Origin: Deltaproteobacteria bacterium
GTDB lineage: Bacteria > Desulfobacterota > Dissulfuribacteria > Dissulfuribacterales > QOAL01
DNA: 49,196 nucleotides
Assembly: GCA_026995935.1 (NCBI GenBank)
Contig: JALWNK010000032.1
Span: 1 to 49,196 of the forward strand
Direction: 5' to 3'
Below the pieces are notes generated by a model that saw only the letters and a list, made by a program, of their open reading frames with translations, had not been told where the DNA came from and ran no database searches. The position numbers and the translations under genes were made by a program. This document shows positions 40,521 through 48,549 of the stretch, one piece after another. Within the stretch, counting starts at the first letter, position 1. Every line of letters starts with the position of its first letter.

Positions 40521-40742
40521 ATGGCAAGACCAGAAGAGATGTATCAGTGTCAGACCGTAAACTGTGGCTACATATACAATCCGGACAAAGGTGACAGGAA
40601 GGGAAAGATACCCAAGGGCACAAGGTTTGAGGACCTTCCGGATGACTGGCGGTGCCCTGTTTGCGGGGCCACAAAGGCCATGTTCAAGCCCCTTGCAGGC
40701 GAGGGCTCTGTTGCTGAATCACATGCAAAATCCACTGCCTGA
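40521..40742 (+). CDS. Rubredoxin with CX4C first motif (Rd-2 type)
   Basis: The 73-residue protein binds one Fe(Cys)4 centre. The second pair is the usual [15 protein letters not shown], but the first is [10 protein letters not shown], with four residues between the cysteines (Cys10, Cys15) instead of two. Desulfovibrio desulfuricans Rd-2 is known with a CX4C spacing, which gives altered optical and redox properties. A 20-residue Ala/Ser-rich tail extends past the core. It is followed within 50 bases by a conventional rubredoxin and then the flavodiiron protein. Confidence 0.9.
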   Translation: MARPEEMYQCQTVNCGYIYNPDKGDRKGKIPKGTRFEDLPDDWRCPVCGATKAMFKPLAGEGSVAESHAKSTA

Positions 40743-40791
40743 TCTTGGGACCAATACCAAAAAATGAAACAGAGAAGAGAGGTAAAGAGAT

Positions 40792-40953
40792 ATGAAACAG
40801 TACAGATGTACAATTTGTGGATATGTTTATGACCCCACCAATGGTGATCCAGAAAACGGCATCAAACCTGGGACTGCATTTGAGGACCTTCCAGATGACT
40901 GGACATGTCCCATTTGCGGTGCCACCAAGGATCAGTTTGAGCCGGTTGAATAG
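40792..40953 (+). CDS. rub: Rubredoxin (standard 53-residue type)
   Basis: This 53-residue protein starts [19 protein letters not shown] and ends [10 protein letters not shown]. The Fe(Cys)4 centre is formed by CTICGY and CPICGA with the normal CX2C spacing and [11 protein letters not shown] between. It is the likely one-electron donor to the flavodiiron protein encoded 17 bases downstream and to desulfoferrodoxin and rubrerythrin. AGAGAGGTAAAGAG precedes the ATG. Confidence 0.96.
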   Translation: MKQYRCTICGYVYDPTNGDPENGIKPGTAFEDLPDDWTCPICGATKDQFEPVE

Positions 40954-40970
40954 GTTTAGGGGAGGAGAAA

Positions 40971-42173
40971 ATGCAGGTTTATGAGATAAAAAAGGATATC
41001 TACTGGGTGGGAGCCGTGGACTGGCTCGTAAGGGACTTTCATGGCTACTCCACCTACAAGGGCACCACTTACAATGCCTTTTTAATGTTTGATGAAAAAA
41101 ACGTTCTTTTCGACACGGTGAAGCATAATCTTTGCTCTGACCTTGTCCACAGGATCAGGACCCTGACGGACCCGGAAAAGATAGATTACATTGTGGTAAA
41201 CCACGTGGAGATGGACCACAGTGGTTCCCTGCCCGAGATAGTGGAGCTTGTTAAGCCTGAGAAGATAATCTGCTCCAAGATGGGGCATAAAAACCTCCTG
41301 GCACATTTCCACAAGCCAGATTGGCCCTACCATGTGGTGGAAAATGGGGAGACCATATCAGTTGGAAAGCGCTCCATCACCTTTATTGAAACCAGGATGC
41401 TTCACTGGCCAGACTCCATGTTCTCTTACATACCAGAGGAAAAGCTCCTCATCTCAAGCGACGCATTTGGCCAGCACCTTGGCACAAGCGAACGTTTTGA
41501 CGACGAGGTGGACCAGTCAGAGCTCATGTACCAGGCAAAGAAGTACTATGCTAACATACTCTATCTCTACTCGCCCCAGGTAAGAAAGCTGCTTAAGAGC
41601 GTGGCAGAGGCAGGTATTGAAATAGACATGATCGCACCTGACCACGGTGTCATCTGGAGAAAGGACCCTGGCAAGATACTCAAGGCCTATGAGGACTGGT
41701 CCCACCACAGGGGTACCAAAAAGGCCCTGGTAATCTACGATACCATGTGGCACAGCACGGAAAAGATGGCAAAGGCCGTGGCCGATGGTCTTGAATCAAC
41801 TGGAATAAGCGTGAAACTCCTGGATCTTGCTGTGAACCACAGGAGTGAAATAGTAACTGATGTTATTGATGCCAAGGGAATATGCCTTGGGTGCCCTACC
41901 CTTAATAACGGGCTCCTTCCGGGCATGGCGGGATTTCTCATGTACCTCAGGGGCCTGAGACCTGCCCAGAAGTTCGGCTTTGCCTTTGGCTCTTACGGCT
42001 GGAGTGGGGAGTCCGTGAAGCACATGAACAAGGCCATGGAGGAGTGGAAGTTCGATCTCATAAACGAGGGCATAAGGGTCAAGTATGTGCCCACCCATGA
42101 GGACCTGAAAAAATGCAGGGAAGCAGGCCAGCTCATGGGTCAAAAGATAATAGAATCCCTGGAAAATCAGTAA
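40971..42173 (+). CDS. roo: Flavodiiron protein (rubredoxin:oxygen oxidoreductase)
   Basis: The 400-residue protein joins a metallo-beta-lactamase-like diiron domain to a flavodoxin domain. The diiron ligands start with HVEMDH (His78, Glu80, Asp82, His83), followed by MLHWPDSMFSY, SSDAFGQHLG and APDHGVIWRKD. The FMN-binding part begins near KKALVIYDTMWHSTEKMAKA and has CLGCPTLNNGLLPGM and FGSYGWSGESVKHM. It reduces O2 to water, or NO to N2O, with electrons from rubredoxin, in the cytoplasm. GGGGAGG precedes the ATG. Length is normal. Confidence 0.96.
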   Translation: MQVYEIKKDIYWVGAVDWLVRDFHGYSTYKGTTYNAFLMFDEKNVLFDTVKHNLCSDLVHRIRTLTDPEKIDYIVVNHVEMDHSGSLPEIVELVKPEKIICSKMGHKNLLAHFHKPDWPYHVVENGETISVGKRSITFIETRMLHWPDSMFSYIPEEKLLISSDAFGQHLGTSERFDDEVDQSELMYQAKKYYANILYLYSPQVRKLLKSVAEAGIEIDMIAPDHGVIWRKDPGKILKAYEDWSHHRGTKKALVIYDTMWHSTEKMAKAVADGLESTGISVKLLDLAVNHRSEIVTDVIDAKGICLGCPTLNNGLLPGMAGFLMYLRGLRPAQKFGFAFGSYGWSGESVKHMNKAMEEWKFDLINEGIRVKYVPTHEDLKKCREAGQLMGQKIIESLENQ

Positions 42174-42205
42174 AAATCACAAACAAATCAGGAGCGTTAA
42201 TATAA

Positions 42206-42535
42206 ATGAAGATATTAGTAGACAAAAACGTTGTCGAGTTTGAACCAGAAAATCCTCAAGAGGCCGCATCCCTGGAGGTCTTGTGGAAGGTGGTTGTGGA
42301 CTGTTACGGGGACAACAAAAAGATTGTTCCCATGGGAAACTACGTCCCTGGTCACGATAAGGTGGCAAGGTTCCATATAGAGGGCATTCCTGGAGGACAG
42401 ACCACCTTTTCCCAGGAACACAAGGTGGAAGAGGACTGCACCTATTATTGTGCAGTCTGTAACAAATACATGAACTGCAAGGCTGGTCAGCCAGTGCCCT
42501 TGTGCTGTGGCAAGGAAATGGAGCCCCTTGACTAG
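42206..42535 (+). CDS. Small protein with a desulforedoxin-like cysteine cluster
   Basis: The 109-residue cytoplasmic protein has an alpha/beta N-terminal part (FEPENPQEAASLEVLWKVVV, then MGNYVPGHDKVARFHIEGIP). Its C-terminal segment has five cysteines, DCTYYCAVCNKYMNCKAGQP followed by VPLCCGKEME. The CxxC...CCGK ending copies the desulforedoxin-type iron centre of desulfoferrodoxin (CEVCG...CCGKPM) with a different first part. It could carry a mononuclear FeCys4 or zinc site and act as an electron-transfer or scaffold protein for the flavodiiron enzyme. I do not recognise a named family for the N-terminal part. Confidence 0.75.
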   Translation: MKILVDKNVVEFEPENPQEAASLEVLWKVVVDCYGDNKKIVPMGNYVPGHDKVARFHIEGIPGGQTTFSQEHKVEEDCTYYCAVCNKYMNCKAGQPVPLCCGKEMEPLD

Positions 42536-42580
42536 GACTTGGTGGATGCCCTTTTGGACAAGAGGCAAGGACAGTCTTGG

Positions 42581-43279
42581 ATGACAAAAGTAACCAGGAT
42601 CAGCGGACGGGAGCTTTCAAAACTCCTCAGTAAGGGAAGCCTTCCGTCCGTTTTACAATACGTCTCCGCCTATCCTCCCAAAAAACTTATTTCTCCCCTC
42701 ATCAGAAACTTCTACAGGCCTGAAGGCCTAGACAGGTGGCTTGCCATCAGGGCCTTTGGCAAGGTGGTTGCCTCCCTTGCTGATGAAGACATGGAAGAGG
42801 CAAGGATAGTCATGAGAAGGCTCATGTGGAGTCTTAACGACGAGTCAGGCGGCATTGGCTGGGGGGCTCCTGAGGCTATGGCAGAGGCTATGGTCCAGAA
42901 CGAGACCCTTGCCAAGGAGTATGCACGGATACTCCTTTCCTACGTTTGGGAGGAGGGGAACTTTCTTGAGCATCTGCCCCTTAGGAGAGGGGCCCTTTGG
43001 GGTCTTTACAGGCTGGCAAAGAAGAGACCCGATATATTCAGGGAGATCGAGGCCTGGAAAATACTTAGGAAATATCTTTCGGATACTGACGCAGAATCAA
43101 GGGCCCTTGCCATCCTTGCCCTTGGATTTAGCGGAGAAAAATCCCTCTGTGATGAAATAGCAAACAACCTCTCTGACAGGCGGATCGTGACAATCTTTCT
43201 GGAGGATAAGTTCGAGGAAATCTCCATTGCCGAAGCAGCAGCAATGGCCCTTGAGACCCTTCCCTGCAAGGACCGCTAG
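42581..43279 (+). CDS. DVU0298-like alpha-helical repeat protein
   Basis: The ATG at 42581 (AAGGA upstream) gives 232 residues; a TTG at 42539 would add 14. The sequence is a run of amphipathic helices, with RWLAIRAFGKVVASLADEDM, MRRLMWSLNDESGGIGWGAP, LRRGALWGLYRLAKKRPDIF and SRALAILALGFSGEK resembling HEAT/armadillo pairs. The WSLNDESGGIGWGAPEAM stretch is the hallmark of the DVU0298 family found in sulfate reducers, whose function is unknown. It ends the oxidative-stress gene series. Confidence 0.72.
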   Translation: MTKVTRISGRELSKLLSKGSLPSVLQYVSAYPPKKLISPLIRNFYRPEGLDRWLAIRAFGKVVASLADEDMEEARIVMRRLMWSLNDESGGIGWGAPEAMAEAMVQNETLAKEYARILLSYVWEEGNFLEHLPLRRGALWGLYRLAKKRPDIFREIEAWKILRKYLSDTDAESRALAILALGFSGEKSLCDEIANNLSDRRIVTIFLEDKFEEISIAEAAAMALETLPCKDR

Positions 43280-43420
43280 TTTAGCCTTTTTCCCCCATTT
43301 CCAAAATTCCACGATTATTCTGCCTCTTGTTTAGGGCCCTTTGCTTTATTGCCATCCTTGACTTTAAAATGAATAAAGGCCAGATTATCCATCAATTTTT
43401 CATTCTAGGAGAGGCTCAAC

Positions 43421-44659
43421 TTGGAAAAGGGTTTCTTTCATCTAATGACATCTGAGAAGGTAAAGAAAATCCTGGGGGAATTTTCGTCCCTTGGCTATGA
43501 GGAAGTGGAACTTCCCAGTGCCCTTGAAAGGACAGCCGCCTTTGACATCTTCTCTCCTGAAGACCTGCCACCCTTTGCAAGGTCCACCATGGACGGGTAC
43601 GCAGTGCGGGCAAGGGACGTATTCGGGGCCTCTGAGACAGAGCCTGCCCTGCTCAGTGTGGTGGGTGAGATACGAATGGGCCAGGAGCCTGCCTCCCTTG
43701 AGCTTGGCACAGGGGAGGCCGTTAAAATCTGGACTGGGGGCATACTCCCAAAGGGTGGAGATGCAGTTGTCATGGTTGAATATACCCGCAGCCTTGACCC
43801 TAAGCTTATAGAGATATACAGGGCAGTGGCCCCAAGTGAAAACGTAATCCTTAGGGGCCAGGATTGTGAAAAGGGTGCGCTGTGCATAAGTGCGGGGACA
43901 AGGCTTAGGCCTCAGGAGCTGGGACTGCTTGCCGGGCTCGGCATTACAAGGGTCAGGGTTGTAAAAAGGCCCTGTGTGGCCATAATAAGTACTGGAGACG
44001 AGGTGGTTTCAGAAAAGGAAACTCCCCCTTGCGGAAAGATCAGGGACATAAACTCCACCACCCTTGAGGCCCTTGTAAAAAAAGACGGAGGGGTTCCCAA
44101 AAGGCTTGGTATAGTGCCAGACTCCTTTGAGGCCATTCTGGATGCGTGCCAAAGGGCCCTTGATGAGGGGGCGGACGTGGTCCTTATTTCAGGGGGAAGC
44201 TCAGTTGGTGCAAGAGACTATACACTAAAGGTCTTTGAGGAGCTTACAGGTAGCCCACCAATCGTTCATGGCGTGGCCATAAGACCTGGCAAACCAACGA
44301 TTATTTCACGATATGGGGATAAGGCCCTCTTTGGCCTTCCAGGCCACGTTGCCTCGTGCATGGTGGTTTATCTTCTTTTTGTGCGCCATCTTTTAAACAT
44401 TTATCAAGGACTTCATCCAGAGACTGGCCTTAAGTCCCTTAAGGTCAGATGCGGGCAGATGTTCCCTTCAGTCACAGGACGGGAGGATTACGTCAGGGTT
44501 ACACTAAAGGATTCCTGGGACGATATCCCGGAGGCCTTTCCAGTTTTTGGAAAATCAGGGCTTATTTCCACACTGGTCAAGGCCCACGGGCTCTTAAAGA
44601 TTCCGCGTGACAGCGAAGGGTTTCATCAGGGTGAGGAGGCAGAGGTGCTGCTGTTATGA
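43421..44659 (+). CDS. moeA: Molybdopterin molybdotransferase MoeA
   Basis: MoeA inserts molybdenum (or tungsten in some anaerobes) into adenylated molybdopterin. The TTG start at 43421 has AGGAGAGG seven bases upstream; ATG 43445 is an alternative. The 412 residues contain ARSTMDGYAVRARD, TGGILPKGGDAVVMVEY, ISTGDEVV with GKIRDINS, ISGGSSVGARDYTLKV and HGVAIRPGKPTI, the family's catalytic and binding loops. It overlaps the second moeA-type gene by four bases (ATGA). Confidence 0.94.
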   Translation: MEKGFFHLMTSEKVKKILGEFSSLGYEEVELPSALERTAAFDIFSPEDLPPFARSTMDGYAVRARDVFGASETEPALLSVVGEIRMGQEPASLELGTGEAVKIWTGGILPKGGDAVVMVEYTRSLDPKLIEIYRAVAPSENVILRGQDCEKGALCISAGTRLRPQELGLLAGLGITRVRVVKRPCVAIISTGDEVVSEKETPPCGKIRDINSTTLEALVKKDGGVPKRLGIVPDSFEAILDACQRALDEGADVVLISGGSSVGARDYTLKVFEELTGSPPIVHGVAIRPGKPTIISRYGDKALFGLPGHVASCMVVYLLFVRHLLNIYQGLHPETGLKSLKVRCGQMFPSVTGREDYVRVTLKDSWDDIPEAFPVFGKSGLISTLVKAHGLLKIPRDSEGFHQGEEAEVLLL

Positions 44660-46590
44660 AAAGAAGAATATATCTCAATATGAAGGAGCCTGGGCAGGCC
44701 CTTGGGCTCCTGCTTGAGCGTTACGCTCCAGGAGATCTCGTGGGGGAGGAGGAGATACCAAGCAGGCTTTCCGCAGGCAGGGTCACCTCCTGCCCTGTCT
44801 ATGCAAAGATGTCTGCCCCTGGATTTCATTCTGCAGCCATGGACGGCTATGCAGTTGTTGCAGAAGAGACCTTTTCTGCCAGGGACGACGCCCCTGTTCC
44901 CCTGAAGATAGGGGAACAGGCCCTTCCCATAAACACTGGTTTCCCCATGCCTGAAGGGAAAAACGCAGTGGTGATGATAGAGCACTGCCTGATTGACAGC
45001 ACAGGCAAAAATATCCTTCTCAGAACGCCTGTTTTCCCCTGGCAGAATGTAAGAAAGGTGGGGGAGGATATTGTTGCAACCGAGCTTGTCTTCCCAACAA
45101 ATCACCTCCTTGCCCCCTATGACGTGGGGGCTCTGCTTGCAAGCGGAAACGTTACCGTAAAGGTGTGGAAAAGGCCCGTGGTCACCATAATACCCACAGG
45201 TTCTGAGATTGTTGACCTGGAAAAGGAGGACATCACAAACCTTCCACTCGGAAGGATTCCAGAGTCAAACTCTGCTGTCCTTGCCGCCCTTTCAAGGGAG
45301 TGCGGAGCCGTAGCAAATACCTGGGAGATCGTGGATGACAATCCCGAAGATATTGAAAGAAGCATAAAAGAGGCCTGCCAGTCAGACAGCCACGTCATCC
45401 TTGTAAATGCAGGCTCCTCTGCCGGCTCTGCCGACTATACTGTTTCCGTAATAGAACGCCTTGGAGAGGTCCTGGTACACGGCATCACCATTATGCCTGG
45501 AAAGCCCACAATAATAGGCATTATTTCAGGCAAACCTGTTATCGGCATTCCAGGCTACCCGGTTTCTGCCATAATGGCCTTTGAACAGATAGTATCACCC
45601 CTTTTGTGCAGGCTCCAGGGAAGGGATATGATAAAGAGGCCACAAATACGGGCAGTCCTTGCAAAGTCCCTTCCTTCAAGGGCAGGGATTGAGGAATTTA
45701 GACGCGTAATTGCAGGTAAGGTGGGAGAAAGGATAGTTGCAAGCCCCATAAAAAAGGGAGCAGGCTCCATCACCACCATAACAAGGGCCAATGCCATACT
45801 CAGGATTCCCCTTGAATCAGAGGGAATAGAGGAGGGCCAGGAGGTTGAGCTTGAGCTCATAAGGCCCTGGCAGGCCCTGGATAAGACCCTCATTTGCATT
45901 GGCAGCCATGACCTTTGTCTGGATATCATATCGGACTTTCTTAAAAAGATGTCTCCGGCAGTGGAAATGGCCTCGACACATGTTGGAAGCCTTGGGGGGA
46001 TCACCGCAATAGCCCGCGGACTGTGCCACGTTGCAGGCACGCACCTTCTGGACACAGAAGACGGAAGCTACAACAAGAGCTATGTGAAAAGGTACGTAAA
46101 GAACCCGTGCGTCCTGGTAAATCTTGTTTACAGGCAGCAGGGCCTAATGGTTCAAAGGGGCAATCCAAAGGCCATAAAGAGGATAGAAGACCTTGCCAGG
46201 GAGGATGTCACCTTTGTAAACCGTCAGCTTGGCTCAGGCACCAGGGTGCTCCTTGACTTTGAGCTTTCCCGCCATGGCATCAAGGCAAGTCAGATTCTGG
46301 GTTACGAAAATGAGGAGTACACCCACATGGCCGTTGCCGTAAGCATACTTAGCGGAAAGGCAGATGCAGGCCTTGGGATATTGTCGGCAGCCAGAGCCCT
46401 GGGGCTTGATTTTGTCCCGGTTGTAGAGGAACGTTATGATCTTCTTATCCCCAGGCAGTTTCTGGAAAGCCCTCCAGTTGCAATGCTTCTTGAATGCCTT
46501 CGGACGGATGAATTTAAAAGGAGCGTAAAGGCCCTTGGCGGATACGACACAAGGGATACGGGCAAGATCATGTACCAACAGGGCAGTTAA
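44656..46590 (+). CDS. MoeA fused to a periplasmic-binding-protein-like domain
   Basis: The 644-residue protein has a MoeA domain in residues 1-400 (SAAMDGYAVVAEE, NTGFPMPEGKNAVVMIEH, IPTGSEIVDL, NAGSSAGSADYTVSV, HGITIMPGKPTI). It is followed by a PBP/LysR-substrate-type domain of about 230 residues (TLICIGSHDLCLDIISDFLK, ATHLLD-like AGTHLLDTEDGSYN, RQLGSGTRVLLDFELSRHGI, AVSILSGKADAGLGI). In known MoeA-PBP and ModE-like proteins this domain binds molybdate or tungstate or a pterin ligand. It has no signal peptide. Pairing with a plain moeA is typical of sulfate reducers and may divide molybdenum and tungsten handling. Confidence 0.9.
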   Translation: MKRRIYLNMKEPGQALGLLLERYAPGDLVGEEEIPSRLSAGRVTSCPVYAKMSAPGFHSAAMDGYAVVAEETFSARDDAPVPLKIGEQALPINTGFPMPEGKNAVVMIEHCLIDSTGKNILLRTPVFPWQNVRKVGEDIVATELVFPTNHLLAPYDVGALLASGNVTVKVWKRPVVTIIPTGSEIVDLEKEDITNLPLGRIPESNSAVLAALSRECGAVANTWEIVDDNPEDIERSIKEACQSDSHVILVNAGSSAGSADYTVSVIERLGEVLVHGITIMPGKPTIIGIISGKPVIGIPGYPVSAIMAFEQIVSPLLCRLQGRDMIKRPQIRAVLAKSLPSRAGIEEFRRVIAGKVGERIVASPIKKGAGSITTITRANAILRIPLESEGIEEGQEVELELIRPWQALDKTLICIGSHDLCLDIISDFLKKMSPAVEMASTHVGSLGGITAIARGLCHVAGTHLLDTEDGSYNKSYVKRYVKNPCVLVNLVYRQQGLMVQRGNPKAIKRIEDLAREDVTFVNRQLGSGTRVLLDFELSRHGIKASQILGYENEEYTHMAVAVSILSGKADAGLGILSAARALGLDFVPVVEERYDLLIPRQFLESPPVAMLLECLRTDEFKRSVKALGGYDTRDTGKIMYQQGS

Positions 46591-46603
46591 AGGGGTAGAG
46601 GCA

Positions 46604-47173
46604 ATGAACCTTACTGCAACAGACGCCTTGATAGTGGTTGATATGCAGGAAGATTTCATGGATGGCGGCCCCCTTGAGGTAAAGGGGGCAAGGGGGCTGA
46701 TACCTGGCGTGAACAGTGTGGTGGAGATTTTTTCCAAAAAAGATCTTCCCATCTTTTTTACAAGGGACTATCACCCGAAAGATCACTGTTCCTTCCAGGG
46801 GCAGGGAGGCCCCTGGCCTTCCCACTGCGTACAGGGGACAAAGGGGGCGCAGTTCGCCTCTGGACTCCTTGTCCCAGGTGGGGCAGAGGTTGTCTCAAAG
46901 GCCCAGAAAAGGGACAGGGACGCCTATTCTGCTTTTTATGGAACCGGGCTTGGAGACAGAATAAGTGAGATGGGGATAAGGAGGGTCTTTGTGGCTGGTG
47001 TTGCAACAGAATACTGCGTCCTTGAAACGGTTCTTGATGCCATAAGGGAGGGACTTAACGTGTTTGTGCTAACGGATCTTGTGGCTGCGGTTACGAAGGA
47101 GGACGGGCTGGAGGCCTTAAAGAAAATGGAAACTTTTGGTGCAAAAAATGGGGAAAGCACCGCTGTCGAGTGA
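46604..47173 (+). CDS. pncA: Nicotinamidase
   Basis: PncA hydrolyses nicotinamide to nicotinate in NAD salvage. ATG 46604 is used, with the open frame upstream belonging to the overlap with moeA. The 189 residues have the catalytic aspartate in VVDMQEDFMDGG (Asp13), the metal site DYHPKDHCSFQ, and the catalytic cysteine in VAGVATEYCVLETVLDA. GPWPSHCVQGTKGAQF is the family substrate loop. The next gene, three bases on, uses the product. Confidence 0.93.
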   Translation: MNLTATDALIVVDMQEDFMDGGPLEVKGARGLIPGVNSVVEIFSKKDLPIFFTRDYHPKDHCSFQGQGGPWPSHCVQGTKGAQFASGLLVPGGAEVVSKAQKRDRDAYSAFYGTGLGDRISEMGIRRVFVAGVATEYCVLETVLDAIREGLNVFVLTDLVAAVTKEDGLEALKKMETFGAKNGESTAVE

Positions 47174-47176
47174 GGG

Positions 47177-48502
47177 ATGCACGTGTCTTCTTCTCTTTTG
47201 GTTGATTACTACCAGCTTGCAATGGCAGAGGTCTATCTCTCCAAGGGCCTTGTGGGCCCAACTGCCTTTGAATTTTTTGTAAGACGCCTTCCAGAAAACA
47301 GGAATTTTCTCGTTGCAGCAGGCCTTTCCCAGGCCCTTGACTATCTTTTAGACCTTGAATTTTCAGATGAAGAGCTCCTTTATCTGAAGAACCTGGGCTT
47401 TAGCAGCAATCTTCTGGATTTTCTAAAGGATCTATCCTTTAAAGGAGACGTATGGGCCATGTCTGAGGGAACCCTGTTTTTTGAAAACGAGCCCATACTT
47501 AGGGTTGAAGCGCCCCTGCCAGTGGCCCAACTTGTTGAGACAAGGCTCATAAACATACTTCACTTTCAGACCTTGATTGCCAGCAAGGCCGCACGGGTGA
47601 GGCTTTCTGCAGGAAAGCTGCCGCTCATCGACTTTGGCCTAAGAAGAAGCCACGAGGCGGAGGCAGGTCTTATGGCTGCAAGGGCCTGCTACATTTCAGG
47701 CTTTAACGCCACTGCCACCGTTGAGGCAGGATGCGCCTTTGGAATTCCCGTTGCCGGTACCATGGCACACTCCTTTGTCTTGGCCCACGAAAACGAGGAA
47801 CTGGCATTCAGAAACTTCATTGATATCCACAGAGAAAACACCATATTGCTCATAGATACCTTTGACACCCTAAAGGCCGCAAAACTTGCTACGGGGCTTT
47901 TTCACGAATACAGGAAAAAGGGAATAAAAATCAAGGGAGTACGCATAGACAGCGGGGACCTGCTTGTCCTCTCAAAAAAGGTTCGTCAAATTTTTGATGA
48001 AGCCGGCTGCAGTGAGCTTGCCATTTTCGTATCTGGCGGACTGGATGAATTTGGTATTTTCGAGCTTTTGCGCAAAGGTGCACCCATTGACGGATTTGGT
48101 GTAGGGACAATGGTTGATACCTCGGCAGACGCCCCTTATCTCGACTGCGCCTATAAGATGGTTGAATATTCGGGAAGGGCCCGCATGAAGTTTTCAGTTG
48201 GAAAGGCCACCATTCCTTTTAAGAAGCAGGTTTTTAGATTTTTTGACCGTGACGGGCGGTTTCAAAGGGACGTAATTGGCGCAGCCCATGAAAACCCTGG
48301 TGGCACGCACCTTCTTGAAAAGGTTGTTGAAAAGGGCCGCCTCCTTAAAAGGGAGGGCATTGCGGACGCAAGAGCCAGGGTGGAAGAAGGGCTTGCCAGG
48401 CTGCCAGAGGCATCAAGGTCCATTCATGAAAAGGCAGACTTTACTGTTGGCCTTAGCCACGGTATTGAGCAGTATTTAAATAAGGAACAGGGAAAAATTT
48501 AG
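47177..48502 (+). CDS. pncB: Nicotinate phosphoribosyltransferase
   Basis: The 441-residue enzyme converts nicotinate and PRPP to nicotinate mononucleotide, with ATP. LLVDYYQLAMAEVYLSKG and FEFFVRRLPENRNFLVAAG form the N-terminal domain, IDFGLRRSHEAEAGLMAARA carries the phosphorylated histidine region, and GVRIDSGDLLVLSKKVRQIF and VSGGLDEF line the phosphoribosyl site. It is coupled to pncA, making a two-step salvage unit. It ends 48 bases from the convergent enolase-type gene. Confidence 0.94.
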   Translation: MHVSSSLLVDYYQLAMAEVYLSKGLVGPTAFEFFVRRLPENRNFLVAAGLSQALDYLLDLEFSDEELLYLKNLGFSSNLLDFLKDLSFKGDVWAMSEGTLFFENEPILRVEAPLPVAQLVETRLINILHFQTLIASKAARVRLSAGKLPLIDFGLRRSHEAEAGLMAARACYISGFNATATVEAGCAFGIPVAGTMAHSFVLAHENEELAFRNFIDIHRENTILLIDTFDTLKAAKLATGLFHEYRKKGIKIKGVRIDSGDLLVLSKKVRQIFDEAGCSELAIFVSGGLDEFGIFELLRKGAPIDGFGVGTMVDTSADAPYLDCAYKMVEYSGRARMKFSVGKATIPFKKQVFRFFDRDGRFQRDVIGAAHENPGGTHLLEKVVEKGRLLKREGIADARARVEEGLARLPEASRSIHEKADFTVGLSHGIEQYLNKEQGKI

Positions 48503-48549
48503 AAAATCAGCCTTGGGCCTTATTCATTATAACAGGAGCGTTTTATATT

